Positions 11,527 to 18,477 of a DNA stretch of 18,477 nucleotides are shown in pieces. The position numbers and the translations under genes are program-made. The stretch spans positions 1 through 18,477 of the forward strand of contig JASFUX010000031.1 in NCBI GenBank assembly GCA_050050115.1. The letters are read 5' to 3'. Every line of letters starts with the position of its first letter. Position 1 is the stretch's first letter. The notes beneath the pieces were generated by a model. The model was given only the letters and a program-made list of their open reading frames with translations. It searched no databases and had not been told where the DNA came from. Source of the stretch: JASFUX01 sp050050115. Lineage in GTDB: Bacteria; Pseudomonadota; Alphaproteobacteria; Caulobacterales; Maricaulaceae.

Positions 11527-12993
11527 ATGACCTGTCAATCGATCCGCATCTTCAGCGTCGCCGCCGCCGCGCTGGCTGTCGCAGCCGGAGCGTCTTCGAG
11601 CGCGGCGCTGGCCGATAGTGATCTCTACGTCGGCTTCACCGCACTCGATCCCGAAGCCGAAACCCGCACGCCCAACGCCTACATCGTCGTCCAAGACGGC
11701 ATCATCACCGCGGCCGGCGCGGGGACGCCCCCAGTCGATATTGCGGTCGACGCCGTCCACGACATGTCCGGGCTCTTTGCGCTGCCAGGTTTCATAGATG
11801 CGCACGCCCACATCACCCAGGGGCCCCAAAACATCGTGATGGAGGAGGACGGCCCCGTCGTCACCATGGAAAGCGACGACGCGATCACCCCGTACATGGG
11901 GCGCTGGGCGTTGGCCTACGGCGTCACGACGGTGCGCAATCCGGGCGGCGACCCGGAGGCGAACGCACGCTATGACGCCAACGTGGCCTCAGGCGAATGG
12001 CTCGGACCGGAAGCCTTCCACGCCGGCGCGGTGATCCAGCCGCCGCCGTTCGGCGGCTCGGCCTTCGCTTATCCGCAGACGGAAGAGGAATGGGACGCCG
12101 AAGCCGCTCGGCAAGCGGCGCTCGGCATGACCTACTTCAAGCTCTACGTCGGCCTCTCCGAAGACGAACTCGCTTCCGGCATCCGCGCCGCGCACGCGCA
12201 CGGGCTCCAGGCGATCGCCCATCTCGACCAGGTAAGCTGGACGCGGGCGATCGAACTCGGCGTGGACGGGCTCGAGCATGCGCTCGCCACCAGCCCCGAC
12301 CTTCTCGAGCCCGCCGCGCGCGAAATCTACGTCACCGAGCGCGACTTCACGTCGAAGTATATGTACCGCTGGTACGAGCTCGCCGACTACGACGGCCCGC
12401 TTATTCAGGAACTCTTCAATCAGCTCGCCGCCGAACAAGTGGCGACCAACATGACCCTGATCGTCAACGAACTCGTCTACAACGCCGACGACGCTGAAGC
12501 CTACATGGCGCGCATCACACCCAATGGCGAGCCATCCGTTGATGACCTACCGGGACCCTTTCGCGAGCTGACGGAGTTCAATCTCACGCAGCTGGGGCGG
12601 AGCACGACCGGCTGGTCGGACGGCGACCACGCGCGTGCACGCGCTGTTCTGCCGAAGGTGCTCGAATTCGCGCGGCGCATCCATGCGGCGGGCGCGCCGA
12701 TGATGGTCGGGACCGACGGCCCCGGCGGCGGCGTCTACTACGCGCGCGAACTGGAGTTGCACGTCCAAGCCGGCATTCCCGCCTGGGAGGTGCTGCGCAT
12801 GGCGACCTCGAGGACAGCCGACATTCTCGGGATCGGTGACCGCACGGGGCGTCTCGCCGTCGGCTACGAGGCCGATGTCGCGTTCCTCGACGCCGATCCG
12901 AGTTTGGATCCCGGCGACGCCTACCGTGTCCGCGCTGTGCTGACGAACGGTGACTTTCACCAAACGGATGACCTCAAAGGAGAGATGCAATGA
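11527..12993 (+). CDS. Exported metal-dependent amidohydrolase (imidazolonepropionase-like)
   Basis: A 488-residue amidohydrolase-superfamily protein. A Sec signal peptide (about 1-29, ending SSAALA) directs it to the periplasm. Metal-site residues are in place: His93 and His95 in GFIDAHAHI, Lys205 in YFKLYVG (likely the carboxylated bridging lysine), His232 in IAHLDQ, His251 in GLEHAL, and Asp397 in MVGTDGPGG. The C-terminal GRLAVGYEADVAFLDADP closes the beta-sandwich typical of this group. Related exported members act as dipeptidases, prolidases or hydrolases of cyclic amides and lactones, so the substrate is open. The start at 11527 is supported by AAAGGA six bases upstream. Its stop overlaps the start of a small membrane protein (ATGA). 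It is divergent from the ECF sigma gene and may belong to that regulon. Confidence 0.9.
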   Translation: MTCQSIRIFSVAAAALAVAAGASSSAALADSDLYVGFTALDPEAETRTPNAYIVVQDGIITAAGAGTPPVDIAVDAVHDMSGLFALPGFIDAHAHITQGPQNIVMEEDGPVVTMESDDAITPYMGRWALAYGVTTVRNPGGDPEANARYDANVASGEWLGPEAFHAGAVIQPPPFGGSAFAYPQTEEEWDAEAARQAALGMTYFKLYVGLSEDELASGIRAAHAHGLQAIAHLDQVSWTRAIELGVDGLEHALATSPDLLEPAAREIYVTERDFTSKYMYRWYELADYDGPLIQELFNQLAAEQVATNMTLIVNELVYNADDAEAYMARITPNGEPSVDDLPGPFRELTEFNLTQLGRSTTGWSDGDHARARAVLPKVLEFARRIHAAGAPMMVGTDGPGGGVYYARELELHVQAGIPAWEVLRMATSRTADILGIGDRTGRLAVGYEADVAFLDADPSLDPGDAYRVRAVLTNGDFHQTDDLKGEMQ

Positions 12994-13232
12994 AGATCAA
13001 ACACCTGATAGGCCTCGCTGGAATCACTGTGTTTTTCGCCGCCTGGGCGGGCGTCGCCGTCGGGTACGCTCTGGGCGTCGACGTGACGGTCTGGACAACG
13101 CTCGTGGTGATCGCCGCATTCGCTAGCGAAGCGCTGATTTGGTGCCTCGCCGCGATGCTGGGGCTTACCGTTTTTGAGGCGCGCCGGAAAATCCGGTCCT
13201 GGCTGGCGAGGCCGTTCCGCAAAACCGCTTGA
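12990..13232 (+). CDS. Small two-helix membrane protein coupled to the amidohydrolase
   Basis: An 80-residue protein beginning MKIKHLIGLAGITVFFAAWAG. Hydrophobic helices lie at about 6-28 and 34-60, and a basic tail (EARRKIRSWLARPFRKTA) should stay in the cytoplasm. Its ATG overlaps the amidohydrolase TGA in the sequence ATGA, and AAAGGAG lies about eight bases upstream, so translation is almost certainly coupled. No family is recognised. Possible roles are a membrane partner or anchor for the exported amidohydrolase, or an envelope-stress component controlled with it. After its stop, 124 bases lead to the convergent glucokinase gene, with no clear terminator. Confidence 0.75.
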   Translation: MKIKHLIGLAGITVFFAAWAGVAVGYALGVDVTVWTTLVVIAAFASEALIWCLAAMLGLTVFEARRKIRSWLARPFRKTA

Positions 13233-13356
13233 CGAGAAGGAGCGATCTTTCGGCGAGCGTCTGGTCACGGTGATGCCTTGCCGCTCGGCGCGCTATGTTC
13301 GAACGTCCGCTCCGGTCGAAAGCCGTCATTCGATCAAAGGCGCGCCGCAACGCCCC

Positions 13357-14328
13357 TCACCCCGCCTCTTCGCACAGCCGCGCTGCGCCGATCAGCGCTG
13401 CGGACTGGTCGGTGAGCAGACGGACCGGGATCTCCGCGAGGTAGTTGCTCATCGGCCCGTGCGCTTCGAACCGCGCGAGCGCCTCGGGCGCGCGCAGATA
13501 GTCCTTGAGCGCGACCGAGACGCCGCCCGCCGCGACCGCGCCCCCGCGCGCGCCGGCCAAGAGCGCCGCGTCGCCGAGCGCGGCCATGCTCGCCGCGGCG
13601 CGCAGCGCGCAATATGTCCGGCACGCGCCCTCGGACGCCGCCGCCGCGGCGAGCACTTCGGCGGGCGCCATTGGCTTGAACGGCTCGCCCAGGAGCGCAC
13701 AGACCGCCTCGCGCACGGCCTCGGCGTGCAGACCGCCGGTCATCACCTCGATGGAGACATGCTCGAACTTGGCGCGCAGCGCCAGAACGAGCGACCACTC
13801 GAACGCGGTCCGCGCCGGGAAGGTCTGATGACCGCCCTCGCCGCCCAGAACCAGCCAGCCCCCGTTCGCCGGCGCCACCGTCGCCAGGCCGAAGCCGGTG
13901 CCCGGCCCGCCGACCACGAGCGGCGCGCCGGCGTGCGCGACGCCCGATTTGATCTCCACGAAGCCGTCGCTCGAAGCTTCGGGCGCGCCGCGGGCGGCGG
14001 CGGCGAAGTCGTTGACGAGGACGACCCGCTCGAACCCGAAACGCCGCGCGAGGCCCGCCCGGTCGACGCGCCAAGCCCGGTTGGTCAGCGCGACCGGATC
14101 GCCGTCCACCGGACCGGCGACCGCGAACGCGGCGAGGCGCGGCGGCTGGTCGAGCGTCTCGACATAGACCGCCAGCGCGTCCTCGAAGTCGGCAAAGCCG
14201 TCGGCCGGCGCGGCGAAAAGCTCGCCGAGCACGCGCGCGCCGTCCGCGGCGCGCCGCGCCAGCGCGAAGCGCACGTTGGTGCCGCCGATATCGCCGACGA
14301 CGATGGGCGAAGCGTCAAGCGCGCTCAT
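13357..14328 (-). CDS. glk: Glucokinase
   Basis: A 323-residue bacterial glucokinase of the Glk family, phosphorylating glucose with ATP to glucose-6-phosphate in the cytoplasm. The N-terminal phosphate-binding loop is VVGDIGGTNVRFAL (10-23). The catalytic aspartate is Asp107 in VLVNDFAAAA, the second glycine loop is VVGGPGTGFGLA (138-149), and Glu164 of GGEGGHQTF (162-170) contacts the sugar. The length is normal for the family. The start at 14328 begins 16 bases after the GH15 stop on the same strand, making it the last gene of the trehalose operon. In that setting it would recapture glucose released from trehalose or alpha-glucans, and glucose-6-phosphate is also an OtsA substrate. Confidence 0.93.
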   Translation of the reverse strand: MSALDASPIVVGDIGGTNVRFALARRAADGARVLGELFAAPADGFADFEDALAVYVETLDQPPRLAAFAVAGPVDGDPVALTNRAWRVDRAGLARRFGFERVVLVNDFAAAARGAPEASSDGFVEIKSGVAHAGAPLVVGGPGTGFGLATVAPANGGWLVLGGEGGHQTFPARTAFEWSLVLALRAKFEHVSIEVMTGGLHAEAVREAVCALLGEPFKPMAPAEVLAAAAASEGACRTYCALRAAASMAALGDAALLAGARGGAVAAGGVSVALKDYLRAPEALARFEAHGPMSNYLAEIPVRLLTDQSAALIGAARLCEEAG

Positions 14329-14344
14329 CTGTGATTTTCCGTCC

Positions 14345-16114
14345 CTATACGATGCTTTCCCACGAGGCGCTCAAGCGCGCCGCCGCATTGATGATCCCGA
14401 CCATGCAATAGGTCTGCGGGAAGTTGCCCCACAGCTCGCCGGTCTTAGGATCGACGTCTTCAGAGAGGAGTCCTAAGCGCGTGCGGTGGCTGAGCACGTC
14501 CTCGAACAAGGCGCGGGCCTCGGCGGTCCGGCCGATCCGCGCCAGCGCGTCGATGTGCCAGAACGAGCAGGCGGTGAACGCGGTCTTGGGCGTTCCGAAG
14601 TCGTCGTCGCGGCGATAGCGGAACACGTGGCTGCCCTCGCGCAGCTCGGCGTCGACGCGCTCGACCGTGGCGACGAACCTGCGGTCCATCGGATCAATGA
14701 AGCCGACCTCGGCCATGAGCAGCACCGAGGCGTCGAGATCGTCTCCCCCGAACGCGCCGGTGAAGGCCCCCCGCTCCTCGTTCCAGGCGTTCTCGAGCAC
14801 GACCTCGCGGATCTCCTCGGCGCGGTCGCGCCAGATCGTCGCGCGATCGTGAAAGCCCAGCCGCGAGGCGATGCGCGCCAGCCGGTTGCAGCCCGCCCAG
14901 CACAGCACCGCCGAAGACGTGTGCACCTCGGCGCGGTTGCGATACTCCCAGATGCCGGCGTCGGGCGTGTTGTAAAGCTCGTAGGCGCGTTCGCCGACCT
15001 TCTCGAAGTGGGCGAACTCCAACGGACCGGGCGTGGCGAACAGGCGCTTGTCGAAGAAAGCCTGCGAAGCCGCGAGGACGACATGTCCGTAGACGTCGTG
15101 CTGGACGTGCTCGGCGGCTTGGTTGCCAAAGCGCACCGGGCCCATGCCGCGGTAGCCCGGCAGGTCGGGCGCGATCGATTCGGTGAGGTTGGGCTCGAGC
15201 GCGATGCCGTAGACCGGCTGGATGTGCCCGCCCTGAGTGTGCACGATGATGTTGCGCAGGTAGGCGACGAACAGCTCGAGCGTGCCCACCGCAGAGAGCC
15301 GATTGAGCGCGGTGACGGTGAAGTAGGCGTCGCGCAGCCAGCAGTGGCGATAGTCCCAGTTGCGCTCGGAATCGGCGTGCTCGGGGATCGAGGTGGTCAG
15401 CGCCGCAACGATGCCGCCGGTCTCTTCGTAGACGCACATTTTCAGCGTGATCGCCGCACGGATGACCGCGTCCTGCCATTCGGCCGGCGTCGCCAGGCGC
15501 CGCGACCAGGACCACCACTGGTCCGTCGTCCGCTCCAGCCAATCGCGCGCGGTCACGTCGACCGCGGCGGAGACCGGCTCGTCCGGACCCAGGATGAAGC
15601 TCAGCTCGCGTTCGAGCACGAACTCGCGCGCGTCGACCACGTAGGACACCGGCGCGTCGGTGGTCACGCGGAAGCTCGCTTCGGCGTCCTCGAAGCTGAT
15701 GTGGGAGACCCCGCGCTTGGGCGGGACGGTCCGCGCGCCGCGCCCGCCGGCGGGGGTCAGCCGCACGGTCACTCGCGGCATGCCTTTCAACGGCGCGATC
15801 CGGCGGACGAGCGCGGCGGGGCGGAACATCCGGCCGCGGTCGGTGAACCGCGGCGCAAAATCGGTGATGCGCACCGCGGAGTCGTCCTCGCCCTCGAGGA
15901 TGGTCTCGAGCACGCCGGAGTTGCCGACATAGCGCTGGGTCGCCTTGACGCGCCCGTGCAGCTCGACGGCGAACCGCCCCTGCCCGCCCAGGAGCGTGTC
16001 GAACACCGGCTCGCCGTCGAGGCGCGGCAGGCACATCCAGGCGCATTCACCCAGCTCGTCGATCAGAGCGGCGATCGTGCCGTTGCCGACGACGCCGAGT
16101 TCGAGATTGCTCAC
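14345..16114 (-). CDS. Glycoside hydrolase family 15 protein (trehalase or glucoamylase-like)
   Basis: A 589-residue GH15 enzyme. An N-terminal beta-sandwich (about 1-195), beginning LELGVVGNGTIAALID and containing MCLPRLDGEPVFDTLLGG, precedes an (alpha/alpha)6 barrel (about 210-585). The barrel has NWDYRHCWLRDA (252-263), the general acid Glu390 in DAGIWEYRN, and the general base Glu552 in LGLLSEDVDPKTGELWGNFPQ. These inverting enzymes release beta-glucose from alpha-glucosides. GH15 includes glucoamylases, glucodextranases and trehalases. There is no signal peptide, so the substrate is intracellular, and the position between otsB and glk favours trehalose. Its ATG overlaps the otsB stop by four bases (ATGA), implying coupled translation. 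Confidence 0.92.
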   Translation of the reverse strand: MSNLELGVVGNGTIAALIDELGECAWMCLPRLDGEPVFDTLLGGQGRFAVELHGRVKATQRYVGNSGVLETILEGEDDSAVRITDFAPRFTDRGRMFRPAALVRRIAPLKGMPRVTVRLTPAGGRGARTVPPKRGVSHISFEDAEASFRVTTDAPVSYVVDAREFVLERELSFILGPDEPVSAAVDVTARDWLERTTDQWWSWSRRLATPAEWQDAVIRAAITLKMCVYEETGGIVAALTTSIPEHADSERNWDYRHCWLRDAYFTVTALNRLSAVGTLELFVAYLRNIIVHTQGGHIQPVYGIALEPNLTESIAPDLPGYRGMGPVRFGNQAAEHVQHDVYGHVVLAASQAFFDKRLFATPGPLEFAHFEKVGERAYELYNTPDAGIWEYRNRAEVHTSSAVLCWAGCNRLARIASRLGFHDRATIWRDRAEEIREVVLENAWNEERGAFTGAFGGDDLDASVLLMAEVGFIDPMDRRFVATVERVDAELREGSHVFRYRRDDDFGTPKTAFTACSFWHIDALARIGRTAEARALFEDVLSHRTRLGLLSEDVDPKTGELWGNFPQTYCMVGIINAAARLSASWESIV

Positions 16115-16860
16115 GTTGTCCTCATCGTCTTCAGCCAGGCCCAGACTGCGGCGGGCGCTTCGAGACGATAGCGCGCCGCGGTCTCGCCTTCTCCCACCTT
16201 AATCCCAAAACCGCCGAGCGCCTGGGCGGCCGCAAACGCGTCCTCGTCCGTGCGATCGTCGCCGAGCATGACGGGAAGGCGTCCGGCGAACGGCGGGCGC
16301 GCCATCAGCGCGCGCACCGCCGCGCCCTTGTTCGCATGCGCGGGCTTGGCCTCGAACACCATCTTGCCGGATTGGAGCGCATAGTCCGCATGATCGGAGA
16401 CGATGGCTTCGAGCGCGCGTGCAAGTTCCTCCCCCAGATGCGGCGCGGCGCGGTAGTGCACCGCCAGGATCGGTCCCTTGATCTCGACCCGCACGCCATC
16501 CATCGGCGCGACAAGCGCTTCGACGGCGCTTGTCAGAGCGGCGGGCGCGGCGCCGGCCTCCGCACCTGACTTTGAATCCGCGGCGGCTTCCGCCGGCGAC
16601 AAGGTCGCCAGGCCGTGACCGCCGATCCGCCAGACGCCCTCGGGCGCGCGCAGCGCCAGATCGGCGATGTCGCGCCCGCTCAGAATCGCCAGGGCGCCGC
16701 CCAGTTCCGCAAACAAATCAACGAGCGCGTCGTGATCGTGCGCGCCCAGCTCGACAGCGTCCGGGTCGTCGGCGATCGCCGCGAGCGTGCCGTCGAAATC
16801 GAGGAACATCGCCCAGCTGGGTTCGGGCGGCGGCGGACGGTCTAACGCGGTCGAACTCAT
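16111..16860 (-). CDS. otsB: Trehalose-6-phosphate phosphatase
   Basis: A 249-residue HAD-superfamily phosphatase converting trehalose-6-phosphate to trehalose. HAD motif 1 is FLDFDGTLA with nucleophile Asp21 and acid Asp23; motif 2 is AILSGRD (58-64); motif 3 lysine is Lys178 in HANKGAAV; motif 4 is LGDDRTDEDAF (199-209). The cap region contains GHGLA (81-85), and HYRAAP (135-140) lies further along the chain. An Ala/Ser-rich insertion (about 90-112) is unusual but keeps the frame. It follows otsA by 58 bases and overlaps the GH15 start by four, so it is the middle of a four-gene operon. The ribosome binding site before ATG 16860 is weak, so the start could lie slightly elsewhere. Confidence 0.93.
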   Translation of the reverse strand: MSSTALDRPPPPEPSWAMFLDFDGTLAAIADDPDAVELGAHDHDALVDLFAELGGALAILSGRDIADLALRAPEGVWRIGGHGLATLSPAEAAADSKSGAEAGAAPAALTSAVEALVAPMDGVRVEIKGPILAVHYRAAPHLGEELARALEAIVSDHADYALQSGKMVFEAKPAHANKGAAVRALMARPPFAGRLPVMLGDDRTDEDAFAAAQALGGFGIKVGEGETAARYRLEAPAAVWAWLKTMRTT

Positions 16861-16918
16861 GGGCGCTGGAGAAGAGCTGAGAGAGAAAGCTGGCGAGACG
16901 GCGGCGACAAGAAACGGA

Positions 16919-18313
16919 TTAGCTCACAGGCGCTGCTTGGGCGAGATCGTTGAGGAACCGCTCGCGCCACCAGGCGATGTCCTCCTCGACGATCGTCGAT
17001 CTCAGGCGCTCCCAGCGCGCGATGCGCTGATCGAGCGGCATGTTGAGCGCCCGGTGCATCGCCTCGGCGACGGCGGCGGTGTTGTGCGGATTGACCACGA
17101 GCGCCCCGCGCAACCGCTCGGCCGCGCCGGCGAACTCGCTCAAGATCAGCACGCCCGGGTCGTCCCCGTCCTGCGCCATGACGAACTCCTTGCACACGAG
17201 GTTCATCCCGTCGCGCAGCGGCGTGACGAGACCGACTTGGGCGATGCGGAAGAGGCCCGTCAGCTGCTCGCGGCTGAACGAGCGCGCCAGATAGCGCAGC
17301 GGAATCCAGTCCAGATCGCCGTAGTCGCCGTTGATGCGGCCGGCGAGCTGGTCGAGCTGCATGCGCAGCTCTTGGTACTCCTCGACCTTGCTCCGCGAAG
17401 GCGGCGCGACCTGGGTCACCGACAGCTTGCCGCGCGTCTCGGGATAGGCGTCAAAGAGCTTGCCGACGGCCTCGAAGCGCTCAGGCAGACCCTTTGAGTA
17501 GTCCATGCGGTCGACGCCGATAGCGAACGTCCGTCCACCGAGAAATCGTCCGATCCGCTCAGAAGCGTCCCGCGCGGCGTCGCTGACGGCGAGCTCGGCG
17601 ACCTGCTCAGCGTCGATGCCGATCGGATAGGTCTCGATCTTCACGACGTTGTTGAAGACCCGCACGCGGCGATCTTCCAGTTCGGCGGCGCCGTGGTCTT
17701 CAATCAGGTAACGGACGAAGTTCAAACGATCGCGGTCGGCCTGAAAGCCGATGACGTCGTAGGCGCACATCGCGCGGGCGATCTGCGCATGTTCGGGCAG
17801 CGCGCGAAAGATCTCCGGCGCGGGAAACGGGATGTGCAGGAAGAAGCCGACCGGACCGCGCCAGCCGACGCGGCGCAGGCAGTCGCCCATCAGTAGGAAG
17901 TGGTAGTCGTGGACCCAGACGATGTCGCCGTCGTTGAGCCGCGGCAGCACCAGCTTGGCGAAGCGCTGGTTGACCGCGGCGTAGATGTCGAAGGCCTCGC
18001 TGTCGAAGCTCGCCAGGTCGACGCGATAGTGGAAGATCGGCCAGATATTCCGGTTGGCGTAGCTGATGTAGTAGCCGTCGTGCTCTTCTTCGGTCAGGTC
18101 GGTGAGCACGTATTCGACGCCGTCGTCCTCGATCACGGTCGCGCCGCGCGGGGCGTCCTCAACCGTCGCCCCGCTCCAGCCGACCCAGCTGCCCCCGCTG
18201 GCCCTCAGCGCATCTCCCACCGCCACCGAAAGCCCGCCCGCGCGAGAGGCCGCTCCGGTCCGGGAAGCCGGATCGACGGCGGTTCGGTTAGAGATGGCGA
18301 CAACCCGCGGCAT
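16919..18313 (-). CDS. otsA: Trehalose-6-phosphate synthase (GT20)
   Basis: A 464-residue retaining glycosyltransferase joining UDP-glucose and glucose-6-phosphate to trehalose-6-phosphate. The family residues are present: Arg in VVAISNRTAV, AGGLSVAVGDAL with the donor-phosphate glycines, GGSWVGWSG, the sugar-phosphate site YYISYANRNIWPIFHY, catalytic-site Asp in IVWVHDYHFLLM, Arg and Lys in GVDRMDYSKGLPER, and the donor loop PLRDGMNLVCKEFVMAQ. Length and N-terminus match single-domain bacterial OtsA, with no fused phosphatase. AGGAGG lies close before the ATG at 18313. It is the first gene of otsA-otsB-GH15-glk. Trehalose made this way usually serves in osmotic, desiccation or heat protection, so stress control of the upstream promoter is expected but no specific element is recognised. 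Confidence 0.96.
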   Translation of the reverse strand: MPRVVAISNRTAVDPASRTGAASRAGGLSVAVGDALRASGGSWVGWSGATVEDAPRGATVIEDDGVEYVLTDLTEEEHDGYYISYANRNIWPIFHYRVDLASFDSEAFDIYAAVNQRFAKLVLPRLNDGDIVWVHDYHFLLMGDCLRRVGWRGPVGFFLHIPFPAPEIFRALPEHAQIARAMCAYDVIGFQADRDRLNFVRYLIEDHGAAELEDRRVRVFNNVVKIETYPIGIDAEQVAELAVSDAARDASERIGRFLGGRTFAIGVDRMDYSKGLPERFEAVGKLFDAYPETRGKLSVTQVAPPSRSKVEEYQELRMQLDQLAGRINGDYGDLDWIPLRYLARSFSREQLTGLFRIAQVGLVTPLRDGMNLVCKEFVMAQDGDDPGVLILSEFAGAAERLRGALVVNPHNTAAVAEAMHRALNMPLDQRIARWERLRSTIVEEDIAWWRERFLNDLAQAAPVS

Positions 18314-18477
18314 GGGCCTCCTGCGCCACGATCAAAGCCGGAATCATCCCAGTGTGCGCCTTTTCTTCGCAACTGCAAAATAATGAGACAGGGCAAGGGG
18401 ATTCGAGGCGATGGGCGCGCGCCCCCCTTTGTGGGGGGGGGGGGGGGGGAAACGAAAAGGTGGGGGGAGGCGGGACG
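18314..18477. other. Region upstream of otsA, ending in a low-complexity contig end
   Basis: These 164 bases should hold the otsA promoter; no convincing -35/-10 pair stands out. From about 18410 the sequence becomes runs of C and G, including 17 consecutive G at 18433-18449, followed by more G-rich sequence. No gene is seen. The last 60 or so bases are probably unreliable. Confidence 0.6.

Noticed and set aside
13233..13356. Possible terminator between the 80-residue membrane gene and convergent glucokinase
   Set aside because: Only weak, distant inverted repeats were found and no T-run; nothing supportable.
13174..14334. 386-codon plus-strand open frame opposite glucokinase
   Set aside because: Antisense shadow rich in Arg and Ala; glucokinase motifs are complete on the minus strand.
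14486..16171. Long plus-strand open frame opposite the GH15 gene
   Set aside because: It is the antisense shadow of a GC-rich gene: Arg/Gly/Asp-rich, no motif, and the minus strand encodes an intact GH15 enzyme with both catalytic glutamates.
1..18477. CRISPR arrays, tRNA or rRNA genes, insertion sequences, integrases
   Set aside because: No regularly spaced repeats, cloverleaf-like segments, transposase or recombinase motifs were seen on either strand.

Overview
The window reads as a chromosomal piece of a high-G+C alphaproteobacterium. The base composition is GC-rich throughout. The best lineage marker is the small DUF1674/SDHAF4-type gene beside htpX, a family largely confined to Alphaproteobacteria and mitochondria. 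A genus cannot be named; Caulobacterales- or Parvularculales-like is only a guess. Nothing resembles a phage, plasmid, insertion sequence, tRNA, rRNA or CRISPR array. The left edge cuts a gene. The right edge ends in a 17-G homopolymer typical of a contig end.

Left third (1-7554, all minus strand). Read in the direction of transcription: a succinate-dehydrogenase assembly factor (DUF1674), a secreted esterase, four tandem paralogous membrane-anchored alpha/beta hydrolases, an SPFH/band-7 membrane protein, a secreted thermonuclease-like protein, and a truncated multi-pass membrane protein. The five consecutive serine-hydrolase genes are the most distinctive content. The four tandem copies fall into two subtypes in the order A-B-B-A, and the two B copies share a 60-base block with a single mismatch. 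A 26-bp perfect palindrome precedes the esterase. A 17-bp near-palindrome inside a plausible promoter precedes the tandem array.

Middle (7555-11406). htpX lies on the plus strand, divergent from DUF1674. A GST-TetR operon follows on the minus strand, with an 18-bp operator overlapping the -10 of a strong promoter. This cassette is bracketed by the true 3' end of htpX and a decayed second copy of that 3' end, and the last 23 bases of the two are identical. Next, on the minus strand, come an ECF-type sigma factor and an overlapping four-helix membrane protein that could be its anti-sigma partner.

Divergent from the sigma gene (11527-13232, plus) are an exported metal-dependent amidohydrolase and a translationally coupled 80-residue two-helix membrane protein. 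A perfect 9-5-9 inverted repeat sits between the divergent units.

Right third (13357-18313, minus). A compact operon otsA-otsB-GH15-glk would make trehalose via trehalose-6-phosphate, hydrolyse it (if the GH15 enzyme is a trehalase) and rephosphorylate the glucose. No stretch longer than 300 bases lacks a gene; the longest is 10018-10313, which holds a promoter, an operator and the htpX remnant.
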